Both the position numbers and the translations under genes were made by a program. From IMG/VR virus record IMGVR_UViG_3300046002_001911, positions 1-27,527 of that record: DNA of 27,527 nt. One strand, 5' to 3'. This DNA comes from a virus. A model generated the notes under the pieces. It was not told where the DNA came from. It was given only the letters and a program-made list of their open reading frames with translations, and did not search any database. Within the stretch, counting starts at the first letter, position 1. The number at the start of each line of letters is the position of its first letter. Positions 1-8,764 of the stretch are shown piece by piece.

Positions 1-1
1 G

Positions 2-520
2 TTAACAGACACCAACACGGCTACCTATTCAGATTTAACAACTTACCCTAGTGTACATCATTTTGATAATTGGGAAAGTCCAAACTTCGATTTGAATTGG
101 GGTATGCCTATACTATTTGATTATCCAGCTACGTCCGTAACAAGTGACAATCTTTTTACTAGATATCATGAAAGGTTTGTTAAGGAAATGACTGGACGAG
201 ATAGTAAGATAGTAGAACTTTATGCAAAGATAAGCGTTAACGATATTAATAGCTTAGATTTTAGTAAATCTGTAATGTGGAACGGAGTACTTTATAGACT
301 TAATCAAATAACGGATTTTGATAGTAACGTATCAGAGTCTACAAAAATAGAATTAATAAAAATAATACAAGCAAACAACCCCGTAACGGGTACTATAACA
401 TGGACGGAATTACCAACCGTAGATATTGAGTTTTCTCCTTCAGATACGGGTACAGATGTGGGTGTTGGTTTTGGGGGTGTTGAGGACATATTAACTTACA
501 GTGATATATTTTTTGGATAA
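2..520 (+). CDS. C-terminal part of a tail-associated (tail-tip-like) protein, 5' truncated
   Basis: The reading frame is open from base 2, so the gene starts before the window and only its last 172 codons are visible. The sequence contains a segment like NGVLYRLNQI followed by STKIELIKI, which I associate with C-terminal domains of tail proteins in Bacteroidetes phages. This is recollection, not a search. No signal peptide or membrane segment is visible. The end is Gly-rich (FGGVEDI). The stop overlaps the next start (TAATG at 518-522), so the two are probably translated together. Position just before the tape measure fits a tail-tip or baseplate-like role. It could also be the end of a long fibre or host-recognition protein. 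Confidence 0.55.
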   Translation, partial: LTDTNTATYSDLTTYPSVHHFDNWESPNFDLNWGMPILFDYPATSVTSDNLFTRYHERFVKEMTGRDSKIVELYAKISVNDINSLDFSKSVMWNGVLYRLNQITDFDSNVSESTKIELIKIIQANNPVTGTITWTELPTVDIEFSPSDTGTDVGVGFGGVEDILTYSDIFFG

Positions 521-1014
521 TGGACATTAAAAGAAGACAAGTAATTAAAAGAAGTACAGGTGTTGCAACAGTTCCTGTAAGTGGTGACCATAGAAATGGC
601 GACTGGATTGTAACCGATATCTACGAAGGTGAGTTGATGCAAGACATTACCACGGGTTTATTATACACTCGTTTAGGCAATGATATACTAGACGCTAACG
701 GAAAGCCTTTAGTGAAAAATTACCGTGCTTTAATAAGTCAAGTAAGTACAACCGCGCCAAGTGTAATAGAGTTTGAAAACACTATAGGTGCAATTGTATG
801 GACTAGAATTTCAGCGGGTAAATATATGGGTACACTAGTAGGAGCTTTTACTATAAACAAAGTAGAGTGTTATTGTGGAACACCAATGGTTAACGATAGG
901 GTTTATAACTTTTATAGAAAGTCAGCAGATGCCGTTGAATTATACACTTATGAAGCTGGAGTTTTTACAGATGCAATTATAGATAATTTATCAATTAAAA
1001 TAACTATTAACTAA
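520..1014 (+). CDS. Hypothetical virion-type protein between tail genes
   Basis: A 164-residue protein that I cannot assign to a named family. The N-terminus is basic (MDIKRRQVIKRS); the rest is short beta-prone segments with many Thr, Val and Gly, as in small phage structural proteins. No membrane segment or catalytic motif is visible. The stretch FENTIGAIVWTRISAGKY followed by a short beta-rich end resembles small decoration or fibre-like proteins encoded beside tail genes in Bacteroidetes phages; this is inference. It is joined to both neighbours by TAATG stop/start overlaps (518-522 and 1012-1016), so it belongs to the tail operon. Confidence 0.6.
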   Translation: MDIKRRQVIKRSTGVATVPVSGDHRNGDWIVTDIYEGELMQDITTGLLYTRLGNDILDANGKPLVKNYRALISQVSTTAPSVIEFENTIGAIVWTRISAGKYMGTLVGAFTINKVECYCGTPMVNDRVYNFYRKSADAVELYTYEAGVFTDAIIDNLSIKITIN

Positions 1015-3365
1015 TGGCTGAAGAAATAGTATTTAAAACCACGGTCGACACTGGTAATAGTGTCTCTGCAATTAACGACGTAGACAAAGCGTTAAAGGAA
1101 GTTAATTCAACGGTAAAAAGTAATAGTGTTGATTCTAATAAAGCCTTTGATGATCTTAATGCGAAAGTTGATAGTGGCGAGTTATCAGTAAGGCAATTAA
1201 GTAAAGCTGTAAAGGAATACGCTACTATTGCCGTGCAAGCGGGTGAAGATAGCCCTATAGGTCAGGAAGCTATAAGAAGGGCTGGTGAACTTAAAGATAG
1301 ATTAGGCGACCTTCAAACACAGATAAACAATAACGCCAACGACGGGCGTAGTATGCAAACAGCTTTACAACTCGGTCAAGGTATTGCGGCAGGTTATGCA
1401 GTTGCTCAAGGTGCTTTAGCTTTGTTTGGTGATGAGAATAAAGACCTACAAAAAACACTTGTCAAACTGCAAGCAATACAAGCTGTACTAGCAGGACTTG
1501 AAGAAATACGTTCTATCTTAGAAAAGGAAAGTTTAGTAAGAACTGCAGCTCTTAAAGTTTGGAATGTAGTAAAGGTAGCTAGTGAGTACGCATATGCGAC
1601 TGCAATAGGAACAAGTACGGGAGCTTTAAAATTAGCTAGGCTTGCAATGCTTGCTTTACCTATAGTTGCTATTATTGCTGGTATTATAGCTATAGGTTCA
1701 GCTATGTCAGCGTTTGGGGACGAAACAGAATCAACTGAGGAAAAACAAAAGAGGTTAGATGATGCTTTAGAAGCTACAAATAAAACTTTAGAATCTCAAA
1801 AATTAGCCTATGAAAATGCAGCAACGGCATCAAAGTGGGCAAATGATAAACAATTAATAGACGCCTTAAATGCAGGGGCAAGTGAGAAGGAAATAAATGA
1901 TATAAAATTAAAAGGTTCAAAAAACAGATTAGCCATTTTAAAAGCTGAATACGAAAAAAACAAAGAAAATGCTTTGGTAATGTATTCCGACTTAAAAATT
2001 ACTCAAGCTCAAGTAGATGCTATAATGAAGTCGAAAAGTGACTCTTATAAAAAATATTCTACTGAATTAATGAATATGAATATGGCAGAAGCTCAATCCA
2101 GAAACGAATCAATAAGGGCAACTCGGAAATCACAAAATGAAGATAATAAAAAACAAGCTGAAGCTAGTATAGAACATAATAAAAAAGTTAAAGAAGCTGC
2201 AATAAAACATAAACAGGATTTAGCGAAGGTCGAAGAGGATAATAGAGTAGCCATGCATAATAGTGAGGTTGGATTCTTTGAAGCCACTATTTTAAGCAAC
2301 CAAGAATTAAGTAAAAAAGCTTTTAACGCTCAAAAAGGATTATTACTAGAAAATAAAGAGTTCGCGCTAGCTGACTTAAAAGCAACGGAAGGACAAAAAG
2401 AAGCTATTAAAGCAAAGTATAATGCTGACTTAATAAAATTAGAGAAAGAACATAATGATGCGTTAAAAGAAATTGTTTATAAAGATAAAAAAGCAATTTT
2501 AGAGGTTGCATTAAATGATGACACAAAAAATGTAGAAGCTAAAAAAGACTTACTATTACTAGAAAGAGATTTTTTACTATCAAATACTAAATTAACTGAA
2601 GCGGAAATTTTCGCTATAAAACAAAATTATATAAAAGAGGTTCAGGATATGGATTCCGAAGCTTATACAGCTTACCAAGAGGCTACAAACACGGCGCAAC
2701 AAAATGAAATTAATGGAGTAAATGAAAAATACGACGCATTAATTAAAACCGCTGAACAATACGGATTTGACACTATAGAACTTGAAAAGAAAAGACAAGA
2801 AGAGTTAAATAAGATAGAAGAAGCTGCAACGGTTAAAAAAATAGATAACGTTAAAAAGTATGCAGACGCTACAATGGCTTCTTTAAATGCTTTAAACGAT
2901 TTACAAAACCAATTAGACGCTAATAAATTAAAAAATCAAAACTTAACAGAAGCGCAAGTATTAGAGATTAAAAAGAAAGCGTTTAATAGAGACAAGGCTT
3001 TAAAGATTGCAAGTGTTTCTATAAATACAGCAGAAGCTATAAGTAAATCCGTTGCTGCAAGTCCATTAACATTTGGAGCGCCTTTCTCTGTATTCTCAGC
3101 GGTCACGGGAATAGCACAGATTGCAGCAATTGCAAGCACTAAGTTTGACGGAGGTGGTAGTAATATTACAGCCCCAACTACACCAGCAAATGAAAATCAA
3201 AGTTCTGGCGGTGGCGGTTTTGGTGTAGGTTCTACTAGTGAAGTGTCAAGTGTTGGACTTACAGATAATGCTACAGGAATAAAAGTAACCGTTGTAGACT
3301 CTGAAATCAAAGCCGTTATGGATGCTTCAGCTGCTGCTAGTGTATTGTCTACTTTCGGGGGTTAG
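1014..3365 (+). CDS. Tail tape measure protein
   Basis: At 783 residues this is the longest protein in the tail block and it has the layout of a tape measure protein, which sets tail length and is extruded into the host envelope. The N-terminal 110 residues are helical and polar. A strongly hydrophobic segment lies at about 205-233 (LALPIVAIIAGIIAIGSAMS). A long charged Lys/Glu/Ala-rich coiled-coil region follows from about 240 to 650. A second helical, Ala-rich hydrophobic region lies at about 660-705 (ASVSINTAEAISKSVAASP), then a Gly/Ser-rich tail. The start overlaps the previous stop by one base. It is short for a siphovirus tape measure, suggesting a short tail, on the usual scaling of about 0.15 nm per residue. 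Unusually, the head genes follow it rather than precede it. Confidence 0.85.
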   Translation: MAEEIVFKTTVDTGNSVSAINDVDKALKEVNSTVKSNSVDSNKAFDDLNAKVDSGELSVRQLSKAVKEYATIAVQAGEDSPIGQEAIRRAGELKDRLGDLQTQINNNANDGRSMQTALQLGQGIAAGYAVAQGALALFGDENKDLQKTLVKLQAIQAVLAGLEEIRSILEKESLVRTAALKVWNVVKVASEYAYATAIGTSTGALKLARLAMLALPIVAIIAGIIAIGSAMSAFGDETESTEEKQKRLDDALEATNKTLESQKLAYENAATASKWANDKQLIDALNAGASEKEINDIKLKGSKNRLAILKAEYEKNKENALVMYSDLKITQAQVDAIMKSKSDSYKKYSTELMNMNMAEAQSRNESIRATRKSQNEDNKKQAEASIEHNKKVKEAAIKHKQDLAKVEEDNRVAMHNSEVGFFEATILSNQELSKKAFNAQKGLLLENKEFALADLKATEGQKEAIKAKYNADLIKLEKEHNDALKEIVYKDKKAILEVALNDDTKNVEAKKDLLLLERDFLLSNTKLTEAEIFAIKQNYIKEVQDMDSEAYTAYQEATNTAQQNEINGVNEKYDALIKTAEQYGFDTIELEKKRQEELNKIEEAATVKKIDNVKKYADATMASLNALNDLQNQLDANKLKNQNLTEAQVLEIKKKAFNRDKALKIASVSINTAEAISKSVAASPLTFGAPFSVFSAVTGIAQIAAIASTKFDGGGSNITAPTTPANENQSSGGGGFGVGSTSEVSSVGLTDNATGIKVTVVDSEIKAVMDASAAASVLSTFGG

Positions 3366-3368
3366 TGT

Positions 3369-3396
3369 AAACACTATTTAGAATTAATCTAAATAA
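3369..3396 (+). repeat. 28-nt dispersed repeat, copy 1, with internal palindrome
   Basis: This segment matches 18957-18984 at 27 of 28 positions; the only difference is C3389 versus A18977. It begins 3 nt after the tape measure stop. It contains the dyad ATTTAGA-ATTAA-TCTAAAT (3376-3394). An 11-nt core, AGAATTAATCT, also occurs at 6071-6081. It sits just upstream of the candidate promoter at 3423. Confidence 0.7.
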
Positions 3397-3422
3397 AATG
3401 TAAATAATTCAATTTTAATTAA

Positions 3423-3430
3423 TAACTTTA
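3423..3430 (+). promoter_or_regulatory. Candidate -7 box TAACTTTA, 4 nt before the protease start codon
   Basis: TAACTTTA followed by tatt and ATG (3435). It resembles the Bacteroidetes -7 element TAnnTTTG but ends in A. No TTG lies at the usual -33 distance; GTAAAT is there instead (3400). The boxes at 9999 and 24512 are also TAnCTTTA with 4 nt to an ATG. If it is a promoter, the mRNA would be nearly leaderless. Confidence 0.4.
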
Positions 3431-3434
3431 TATT

Positions 3435-4511
3435 ATGTTACCAATTTATAAGCTTACAATTAATGACAATGATGAGACGGGCGTAGACTATAACGCGTTT
3501 GTTGACACGCCTGCACACTTAAAAGCCTTTATTGCTTTTGATAAATCAATGCCTTATAAGTTTAAAGAAGAACAAAGAATTGTAACGGGTGTTATGATGA
3601 GCGCAAATACTTTGATTTACAGAAATAGTCCAGATATTGGAGAACACCAAGTTTTCTTCGACGTTGCTACAATTAAACAAATAGTACTTAAGTTTTTTAA
3701 GAACAGTTTTGGGAACAATGTAAATAAAATGCACAATGAAAACGATAAAGTAAACGGTGCTATAATGCTAGAAAGTTTTTTTATTGATTCAAAGCGAGGT
3801 GTTAACGCCCCTATCGAATTTAGTAAACAAAATCTACAAGATGGGACTTGGATAGCTTCCTACAAAGTAGAGAATGACCAACTATGGGACGAAGTAAAAA
3901 GTGGAAAGTTTCAAGGTTTTAGTGTCGAAGGAATTTTTGATAGAATACAAGTAAATATAAAAACAAATAATAAACAAAAGATGAACAAAAAAGAAGTAAG
4001 TGGTAAGTCACTCTTTAATTTGATTTTTGGTAAAAGCAAGTTTGAAGAAGTGCCAGTTACAGAAGAAACAGTTTCATCATTTGCGGAGGTTACATCACTA
4101 GACGGCACGGTGCTGACTTATGAGGGTGAACTAGCAATTGATGCGCCTATCTTCGTAATTGATGAGAATGGCGACAAGTTGCCAGCCCCAGCATTAGATT
4201 ATCAATGTGAAATTGATGGTAAAGTATTAATTATTTCAGTTAATGAAAGCGGTTTAATTTCTGCTATTGAAGACGTTATCGTTGAAGAAGCTGAGATGAG
4301 CGCTGAGATTAAAGACTCAATCCTTGCAGAAGTTGCTGAAGTAATGAAAAGTACTTTAGAAGCTACGTTTGCTAAAATTGAAGAATTGACTTCAGAACTT
4401 AAAAAACTTAAAGAAGAGAAAGTGAGCAAGTTTCAAAATGAAGCTAAAACGGGAGTTAAAGAAGTTGCTAAAATGACAGCAAACGAAATCCTAAAAAATA
4501 TTAAAAACTAA
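3435..4511 (+). CDS. Prohead protease (XkdF-like) fused to a scaffold-like domain
   Basis: The first 175 residues resemble the phage XkdF-type putative serine protease. Visible marks are His100 in KMHNEND, Glu113 in MLESFF, a W..VK.G.F spacing, and Ser163 in GFSVEG with Glu165. I propose His100 and Ser163 as catalytic; I do not know the confirmed triad of this family. After about residue 180 comes an acidic region and then a Lys/Glu coiled coil (about 285-340), as expected for a scaffold that is cleaved or released during capsid maturation. The gene lies directly before the capsid protein, the usual place for protease and scaffold. An in-frame ATG at 3981, after an A-rich run, could start a separate scaffold protein. 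The first ATG is preceded by the TAACTTTA box. Confidence 0.8.
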   Translation: MLPIYKLTINDNDETGVDYNAFVDTPAHLKAFIAFDKSMPYKFKEEQRIVTGVMMSANTLIYRNSPDIGEHQVFFDVATIKQIVLKFFKNSFGNNVNKMHNENDKVNGAIMLESFFIDSKRGVNAPIEFSKQNLQDGTWIASYKVENDQLWDEVKSGKFQGFSVEGIFDRIQVNIKTNNKQKMNKKEVSGKSLFNLIFGKSKFEEVPVTEETVSSFAEVTSLDGTVLTYEGELAIDAPIFVIDENGDKLPAPALDYQCEIDGKVLIISVNESGLISAIEDVIVEEAEMSAEIKDSILAEVAEVMKSTLEATFAKIEELTSELKKLKEEKVSKFQNEAKTGVKEVAKMTANEILKNIKN

Positions 4512-4529
4512 ATTTAAAAATAAATAAAG

Positions 4530-5516
4530 ATGAATAAAATTGGAAAATTGGGTAAAGCCCTTAAAGAAAAATTTGATTACGATGTAGTTGGATTACCAGC
4601 ATGGACTGACAATACAATGCCTGTAGTAATTACAGACTTGATTAACAACTCTGATTTTTTAAGTTCTTTGACTTTAGAGTCAGATGTTAAAGGAACGAAA
4701 GAGATTGCTTTGTTAAATTCAGATGTAACGCTTCAAGCTAAAGTTGCTTGTACTCCTTCTCCTGATGGTTCTGTTATCTTTACAAAAGCTGACCTTACAA
4801 CTGTACCTTTGTACATGGGTATCGAGTTTTGTAATGAAGACCTTAATGGTAAAATGACTCAAATCTTAAACAAGTTAGGTTTGAAAATGCAAGACGGTCA
4901 ACTTCCTGCAGACCTTGAAACTGTTTTAGGTGCTTACCTTGGTAAATTGTTACAACGTAAAGCTCAGTTAGTAGTTGTTTCTGGTGACACTTCTTCAATC
5001 GACCCTGAACTAGTTTTGATGAATGGTTTACGTCACATCTTAGTTAACGATGCAGATGTATTGACTTACGATGCAGCAGATGCTACAATGACATCTACAA
5101 ACGCTTATACTCAATTTATCGGAGTACATGATAAAATACCTACTGAATTGTTTGATAACGAAATGACTATCAAATTATATACAGGACGTACTGAAGCTAG
5201 AAAATGTATCACAGCTTGGAATACTGCTAATCAATATGATCACGTAGTTGTTACTAATACTAAATCTAGTGTTTCTTTTATCCTTCCTGGAACAAACGTT
5301 GAAGTTGTTACTTTGCCAGAGTTAGATGGTAAATCTGAAATTTACGCTATTCCTTTAGATTTAACTTTCTTAGGTGTTGATTCTTTAGATGATATGAATT
5401 TTGAAGTTAAGTACGATGCTTATAACGATAAATTGAAAGCTGAAGCTTCATTTAGATTAGGTACTCAAATTGTTTGGGGTCAATACTTTGTTAGACTTCA
5501 TTTGTTAAACTCTTAA
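4530..5516 (+). CDS. Major capsid protein (HK97-fold type)
   Basis: A 328-residue soluble protein immediately after the protease/scaffold gene (18 bp gap), which is the standard place for the major capsid protein. It has a basic helical N-terminus (MNKIGKLGKALKEKFDYD), no membrane segment, and a C-terminus rich in beta strands (ASFRLGTQIVWGQYFVRLH), as in HK97-fold shells. There is no long cleavable N-terminal delta domain, which fits a separate scaffold in the upstream gene. The codon choice differs from neighbours, with more CTT, GCT, ACT and CGT and less ACG, as often seen in very highly expressed genes. The assignment rests on position, size and general resemblance. Confidence 0.8.
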   Translation: MNKIGKLGKALKEKFDYDVVGLPAWTDNTMPVVITDLINNSDFLSSLTLESDVKGTKEIALLNSDVTLQAKVACTPSPDGSVIFTKADLTTVPLYMGIEFCNEDLNGKMTQILNKLGLKMQDGQLPADLETVLGAYLGKLLQRKAQLVVVSGDTSSIDPELVLMNGLRHILVNDADVLTYDAADATMTSTNAYTQFIGVHDKIPTELFDNEMTIKLYTGRTEARKCITAWNTANQYDHVVVTNTKSSVSFILPGTNVEVVTLPELDGKSEIYAIPLDLTFLGVDSLDDMNFEVKYDAYNDKLKAEASFRLGTQIVWGQYFVRLHLLNS

Positions 5517-5528
5517 TATTACTGAATT

Positions 5529-6038
5529 ATGTGTGAAATCCTAGAAGGAAAGAACGCAGTATGTGATAGCGTAGGCGGTGTAAAAGCCATCTACGCTTGG
5601 AATACTGCAGACGCTACAATAACAAAGGCAAATGGTACTATTTCATCTTTATCTTTAGCAGCTGGTAAATATATCCACAAGTTTTTTGTTGAAATGGAGA
5701 CGTCTAAATTTACAGCCACGAAAATAGGTGATAGAAAAAATCAATCTGTAGCATACGAGCAAACAGGAACTATGATGTTGAGCGGTAATACTGCAACTGA
5801 TATTGTAAACCTTGAAGCTTTAGAAATCGCTAGAACTACTTTCGCTGTAGAATTGAACGATGGTACTTACGAAGTATTCTACGAAACTAACGGGGCGAGT
5901 GTTTCAGGTGTTAGAGATTCTGGACAAGCTTATGAAGATGCAAACGGTAACGTTTTAACTTTATCTGGTAAAGAAAAGAATAGACCTAATAAAATTGCTG
6001 CAGGATTAATTACAGCATTGTTAGACCCTGTTTCTTAA
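5529..6038 (+). CDS. Putative major tail tube protein
   Basis: A 169-residue soluble, beta-rich protein. The central section has the pattern FVEMETSKFTATKIGDRKN, then ELNDGTYEVFYETNGA, and a C-terminal LTLSGKEKNRP segment. I recognise this layout from proteins encoded after the capsid gene in Bacteroidetes siphoviruses, where a tail-tube role is plausible because tube proteins carry a late LTLSG-like strand. This is family-level inference without a search. It follows the capsid gene by 12 bp and ends just before a strong intrinsic terminator, so capsid and tube genes would share one abundant transcript. The codon use resembles the capsid gene, consistent with high expression. Confidence 0.55.
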   Translation: MCEILEGKNAVCDSVGGVKAIYAWNTADATITKANGTISSLSLAAGKYIHKFFVEMETSKFTATKIGDRKNQSVAYEQTGTMMLSGNTATDIVNLEALEIARTTFAVELNDGTYEVFYETNGASVSGVRDSGQAYEDANGNVLTLSGKEKNRPNKIAAGLITALLDPVS

Positions 6039-6058
6039 TTAGAAATAATAAATTAATT

Positions 6059-6097
6059 AAAACCTTATTGAGAATTAATCTTAATAAGGTTTTTTTT
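6059..6097 (+). terminator. Intrinsic terminator after capsid and tail-tube genes
   Basis: Perfect 11-bp stem AAAACCTTATT (6059-6069) with AATAAGGTTTT (6083-6093), continued inward by GAGA/TCTT around a 5-nt loop. It is followed by an unbroken T run to 6097. The inner part contains AGAATTAATCT, the 11-nt core of the dispersed 28-nt repeat. Confidence 0.85.
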
Positions 6098-6098
6098 G

Positions 6099-6106
6099 TA
6101 TCTTTG
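6099..6106 (+). promoter_or_regulatory. Candidate -7 box TATCTTTG, 4 nt before the start codon at 6111
   Basis: TATCTTTG fits the Bacteroidetes -7 consensus TAnnTTTG and is followed by aact and ATG. It starts two bases after the terminator T run, so transcription could restart here. No TTG is visible at the standard -33 distance. The transcript would start at or next to the A of ATG. Confidence 0.5.
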
Positions 6107-6110
6107 AACT

Positions 6111-6500
6111 ATGACAATTTTAATAACGAAATCTAGTTTAAACATTATAGCTTTGACATTGTCAGAACTTGAGGACCAAACACTAGATATTAATTGGCTT
6201 TTTAGGTTTACTAAAGACGAAGGTAGACAAGAAATATTTTGCTATTTAAATGATTTAAACGAGTCGACAGCACGTTATAATTTGTTTAATTTATTGGAGG
6301 GTGTAGATGCAACGTTTACAAAACTAGGAGATTATACCTATAGAGTTTATCAAATGCCTAACGGTGGTTCTTTAGATTATTCCTTAGGTATTCAATGCGA
6401 GATAGGTAAAGTAAGAGTAATAGATAATATTATAGTAGTGCCAGCAAGCTTTGAGCCTACATTAACATCAAATATTTATGGAGGAGAAACAAACAGCTAG
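6111..6500 (+). CDS. Hypothetical protein upstream of portal
   Basis: A 129-residue protein with alternating hydrophobic strands (ILITKSSLNIIALTLSEL, IFCYLNDL, YTYRVYQM). It looks like a small beta-sandwich; no membrane anchor or catalytic motif is visible. Small proteins of this style often precede the portal gene in Bacteroidetes phages, and I infer a virion or assembly role, but the function is not known to me. It is the first gene after a terminator and a -7 box. Its last 23 bases overlap the portal gene start at 6478. Confidence 0.6.
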   Translation: MTILITKSSLNIIALTLSELEDQTLDINWLFRFTKDEGRQEIFCYLNDLNESTARYNLFNLLEGVDATFTKLGDYTYRVYQMPNGGSLDYSLGIQCEIGKVRVIDNIIVVPASFEPTLTSNIYGGETNS

Positions 6501-8220
6501 AACGTTTAGTACATTTAGAGAGGTTGCAATCATTGACCCCGTTGAAACAGTAGCCAAAGAAGGGTGGGTAAAATGGGGAATCGACAACCTTTACCCTCAA
6601 TTTTTATGGTCTTTATATGTTAACAGTCCTATTCATGGAGGTATAATCAACTCTAAAAATACTTTTATTTCGGGTGCTGGTTTAAACTATGAAGGTACTG
6701 AGAATTGGGATGAGATTAATAAAAACGGACGTTCTAAATATACACTAGACGAACTTGTCGAAATGTACTCACTAGACCAGGAAGTTATTAACGGTTATTA
6801 TATTAAATGCGTTTATGATTCATTAAATCAAAAGTGGCAATTAGAACACTTAGATTTTGAGTTGATGCGACCTAATGAAAACGGAACTATATACTATTAT
6901 TCTGAAAATTGGGCAACGTCTAGACAAAATGATAAGACAAAATTCAAAGAATATACTAGCTTTTTTAACCGTACAAGTGAAACAAAAGAATGCGTTTTAT
7001 TTGTAAAGGCTAAATCTAGACAGTTTATACTAGAAACTAAAAAGCTAACTTCAGGATATTACCCTATTCCATTGTACAGCGGTGGTATTGATTCAATATT
7101 GACTGATATAGAGATTAATTTCTTTAGATTATCAGAGGTTGTTAACGGTTATAAGGGTGGGACATTGATATCTTTAAACAATGGTATACCAGAAAGCGAA
7201 GAACAAGCTGAAAAGATAGTATATGACCTTAAATTAAACGCTACAGATAAGCGTAAGCAAGGCGGTGTAAGCGTTACTTTCTCAGATGGTAAAGATAGAG
7301 AGCCTAGCATTGTGCAATTAAATGGAAATGACCTAGATAAGCGCTACGAAAGTACAGAGGTTGGACTTTCTAAAAAGATATTTATTGCACATTCTGTAAT
7401 TAACCCTAAAATGTTCGGTTATATTCAAGATTCTTCTTTATTTTCTAGTGACTTAGAAAATGACTTTAAACTATTCAATCGTACATACGTAAAGAAAAGA
7501 CAAAAGAATATATCAGACTCTTTGAACTATGTACTTTCAGAACTTAACGGAATGACGGGAGAAATTAGTTTTAACGAATACGAACTATTTGATAAAGTTA
7601 TTGAGCCAATTGTACCTGTAGCTTTAAAGTTATCAGCAGAAGACAATGAAACGCAAATACTAGATTTATTTGTAAGTTGTGGACGTTCTAAAAACGATGT
7701 TAAAATTATAAAATCTAGTGAATTTAAAAACCAAACAGAAGAGGAAATTATCGAAGGATTTTTTAAAGACAAATTTGCTGTTAACGATAATCAAAATACA
7801 ATCTTATCCATGCTATCAAATGGTGAGAGTTATGATGCAATTGTAAAAGTTTTAGATATGAAACCTATTGAAGTTTCAAAGATAATTGTAGGATTGCAAA
7901 ATAACGGTTATTTAGATGGTGGTAACGTTACCGACAAAGGACTTCAAGAGATTGTAAACCGTGAACAGATAAGTGTTGTTTATTCTTATGAGAAAAGACC
8001 CAACGCTCCCGACTTAGTTAAAGGGGGTAGTTCTAGACCATTTTGCAAAACGCTTATTGAAATGGATAAAGTTTACACAAGGAACGAAATAGATAATATC
8101 AGTTCAGCAGTTAAGCGTGACGTATGGAGTTATAGAGGTGGTTGGTATCATAACCCTAACACAGATATAAATACTCCTTCATGTAGACATTTTTGGAAAC
8201 AAAACGTAATCTTTAAATAA
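6478..8220 (+). CDS. Portal protein with winged-helix and Mu gpF-like C-terminal extension
   Basis: A 580-residue protein. The first part (about 1-430) has portal features: the early WVKWGIDNLYPQFLWSLYVNSPIHGGIINSK region (quoted as WVKWGIDNLYP and SPIHGGIINSK), an FFRLSEVVNGY helix near the middle and a VGLSKKIFIAH segment before the crown. The extension is unusual. About 441-495 looks like a winged helix (LSNGESYDAIVKVLDMKP, then NNGYLDGGNVTDKGLQEI). About 515-580 resembles the C-terminal domain of Mu gpF/SPP1 gp7 minor head proteins, with RPFCKTL (Cys523), then RGGWYHNP and PSCRHFW (Cys569, His571). So a portal may be joined to a minor-head domain. The start overlaps the previous gene by 23 bp. 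Confidence 0.75.
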   Translation: MEEKQTARTFSTFREVAIIDPVETVAKEGWVKWGIDNLYPQFLWSLYVNSPIHGGIINSKNTFISGAGLNYEGTENWDEINKNGRSKYTLDELVEMYSLDQEVINGYYIKCVYDSLNQKWQLEHLDFELMRPNENGTIYYYSENWATSRQNDKTKFKEYTSFFNRTSETKECVLFVKAKSRQFILETKKLTSGYYPIPLYSGGIDSILTDIEINFFRLSEVVNGYKGGTLISLNNGIPESEEQAEKIVYDLKLNATDKRKQGGVSVTFSDGKDREPSIVQLNGNDLDKRYESTEVGLSKKIFIAHSVINPKMFGYIQDSSLFSSDLENDFKLFNRTYVKKRQKNISDSLNYVLSELNGMTGEISFNEYELFDKVIEPIVPVALKLSAEDNETQILDLFVSCGRSKNDVKIIKSSEFKNQTEEEIIEGFFKDKFAVNDNQNTILSMLSNGESYDAIVKVLDMKPIEVSKIIVGLQNNGYLDGGNVTDKGLQEIVNREQISVVYSYEKRPNAPDLVKGGSSRPFCKTLIEMDKVYTRNEIDNISSAVKRDVWSYRGGWYHNPNTDINTPSCRHFWKQNVIFK

Positions 8221-8221
8221 A

Positions 8222-8764
8222 ATGAGTACAGCATTATTAATAAACGCATATAATCTTAAACAACTTTCTTTGATTCATGGAAATGTTGAGGACAGTATAT
8301 TAACACCTACTATTAAGATAGTACAAGACACAATGATAGAACCTATTATAGGGACTTCTTTGTACACTAGAATACTAGAAGGTATTGACCTAGATAATCT
8401 TAACACTGATGAGGTTATTTTAATGGATAAGTATATTATTCCCGTAGTTGCTATGGGTTGTAATTTAGAAGCCGTTGTAATGACTACATACCAAATTAGA
8501 AACAAGGCTACAGGAATAACAAACGACGAGTTTCTAAGGGGTGCAAGTGAAAGCGAAATAAATAGATTACAAGATTCATTTAGAAGTAAATTTGAACATT
8601 ATAGACAAAAGTTAATACAATATTTAAAATACAATTCTGTTATATATCCTGAATACTACCAATACTTTTCTAATCCTGACTCTTTTTATAGTTGTTTAAC
8701 GGATGGCGGTGAAGGAATTAAACCAGACTTAGGTAAAACTAGAAGTAATATTTATTTTAAATGA
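8222..8764 (+). CDS. Head-tail adaptor-like protein (DUF6712-like)
   Basis: A 180-residue, mostly helical protein. The pattern LKQLSLIHGNVEDSILTPTI followed by QDTMIEPIIGTSLYTRIL matches what I remember of the Bacteroidetes DUF6712 family, thought to be related to head-tail adaptors. It comes 1 bp after the portal stop and overlaps the next gene by 4 bp (ATGA), which is the usual site for connector proteins. The helical N-terminal half and a Tyr-rich C-terminus are visible; no enzyme motif is present. Role by inference: a ring between portal and tail. Confidence 0.65.
   Translation: MSTALLINAYNLKQLSLIHGNVEDSILTPTIKIVQDTMIEPIIGTSLYTRILEGIDLDNLNTDEVILMDKYIIPVVAMGCNLEAVVMTTYQIRNKATGITNDEFLRGASESEINRLQDSFRSKFEHYRQKLIQYLKYNSVIYPEYYQYFSNPDSFYSCLTDGGEGIKPDLGKTRSNIYFK

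Noticed and set aside
2093-3139. Frames on the - strand opposite the tape measure, and others opposite the protease, portal, adaptor and fibre
   Set aside because: They oppose well-supported genes and their low-complexity Leu/Ser-rich products are antisense shadows. All clear genes are on the + strand.
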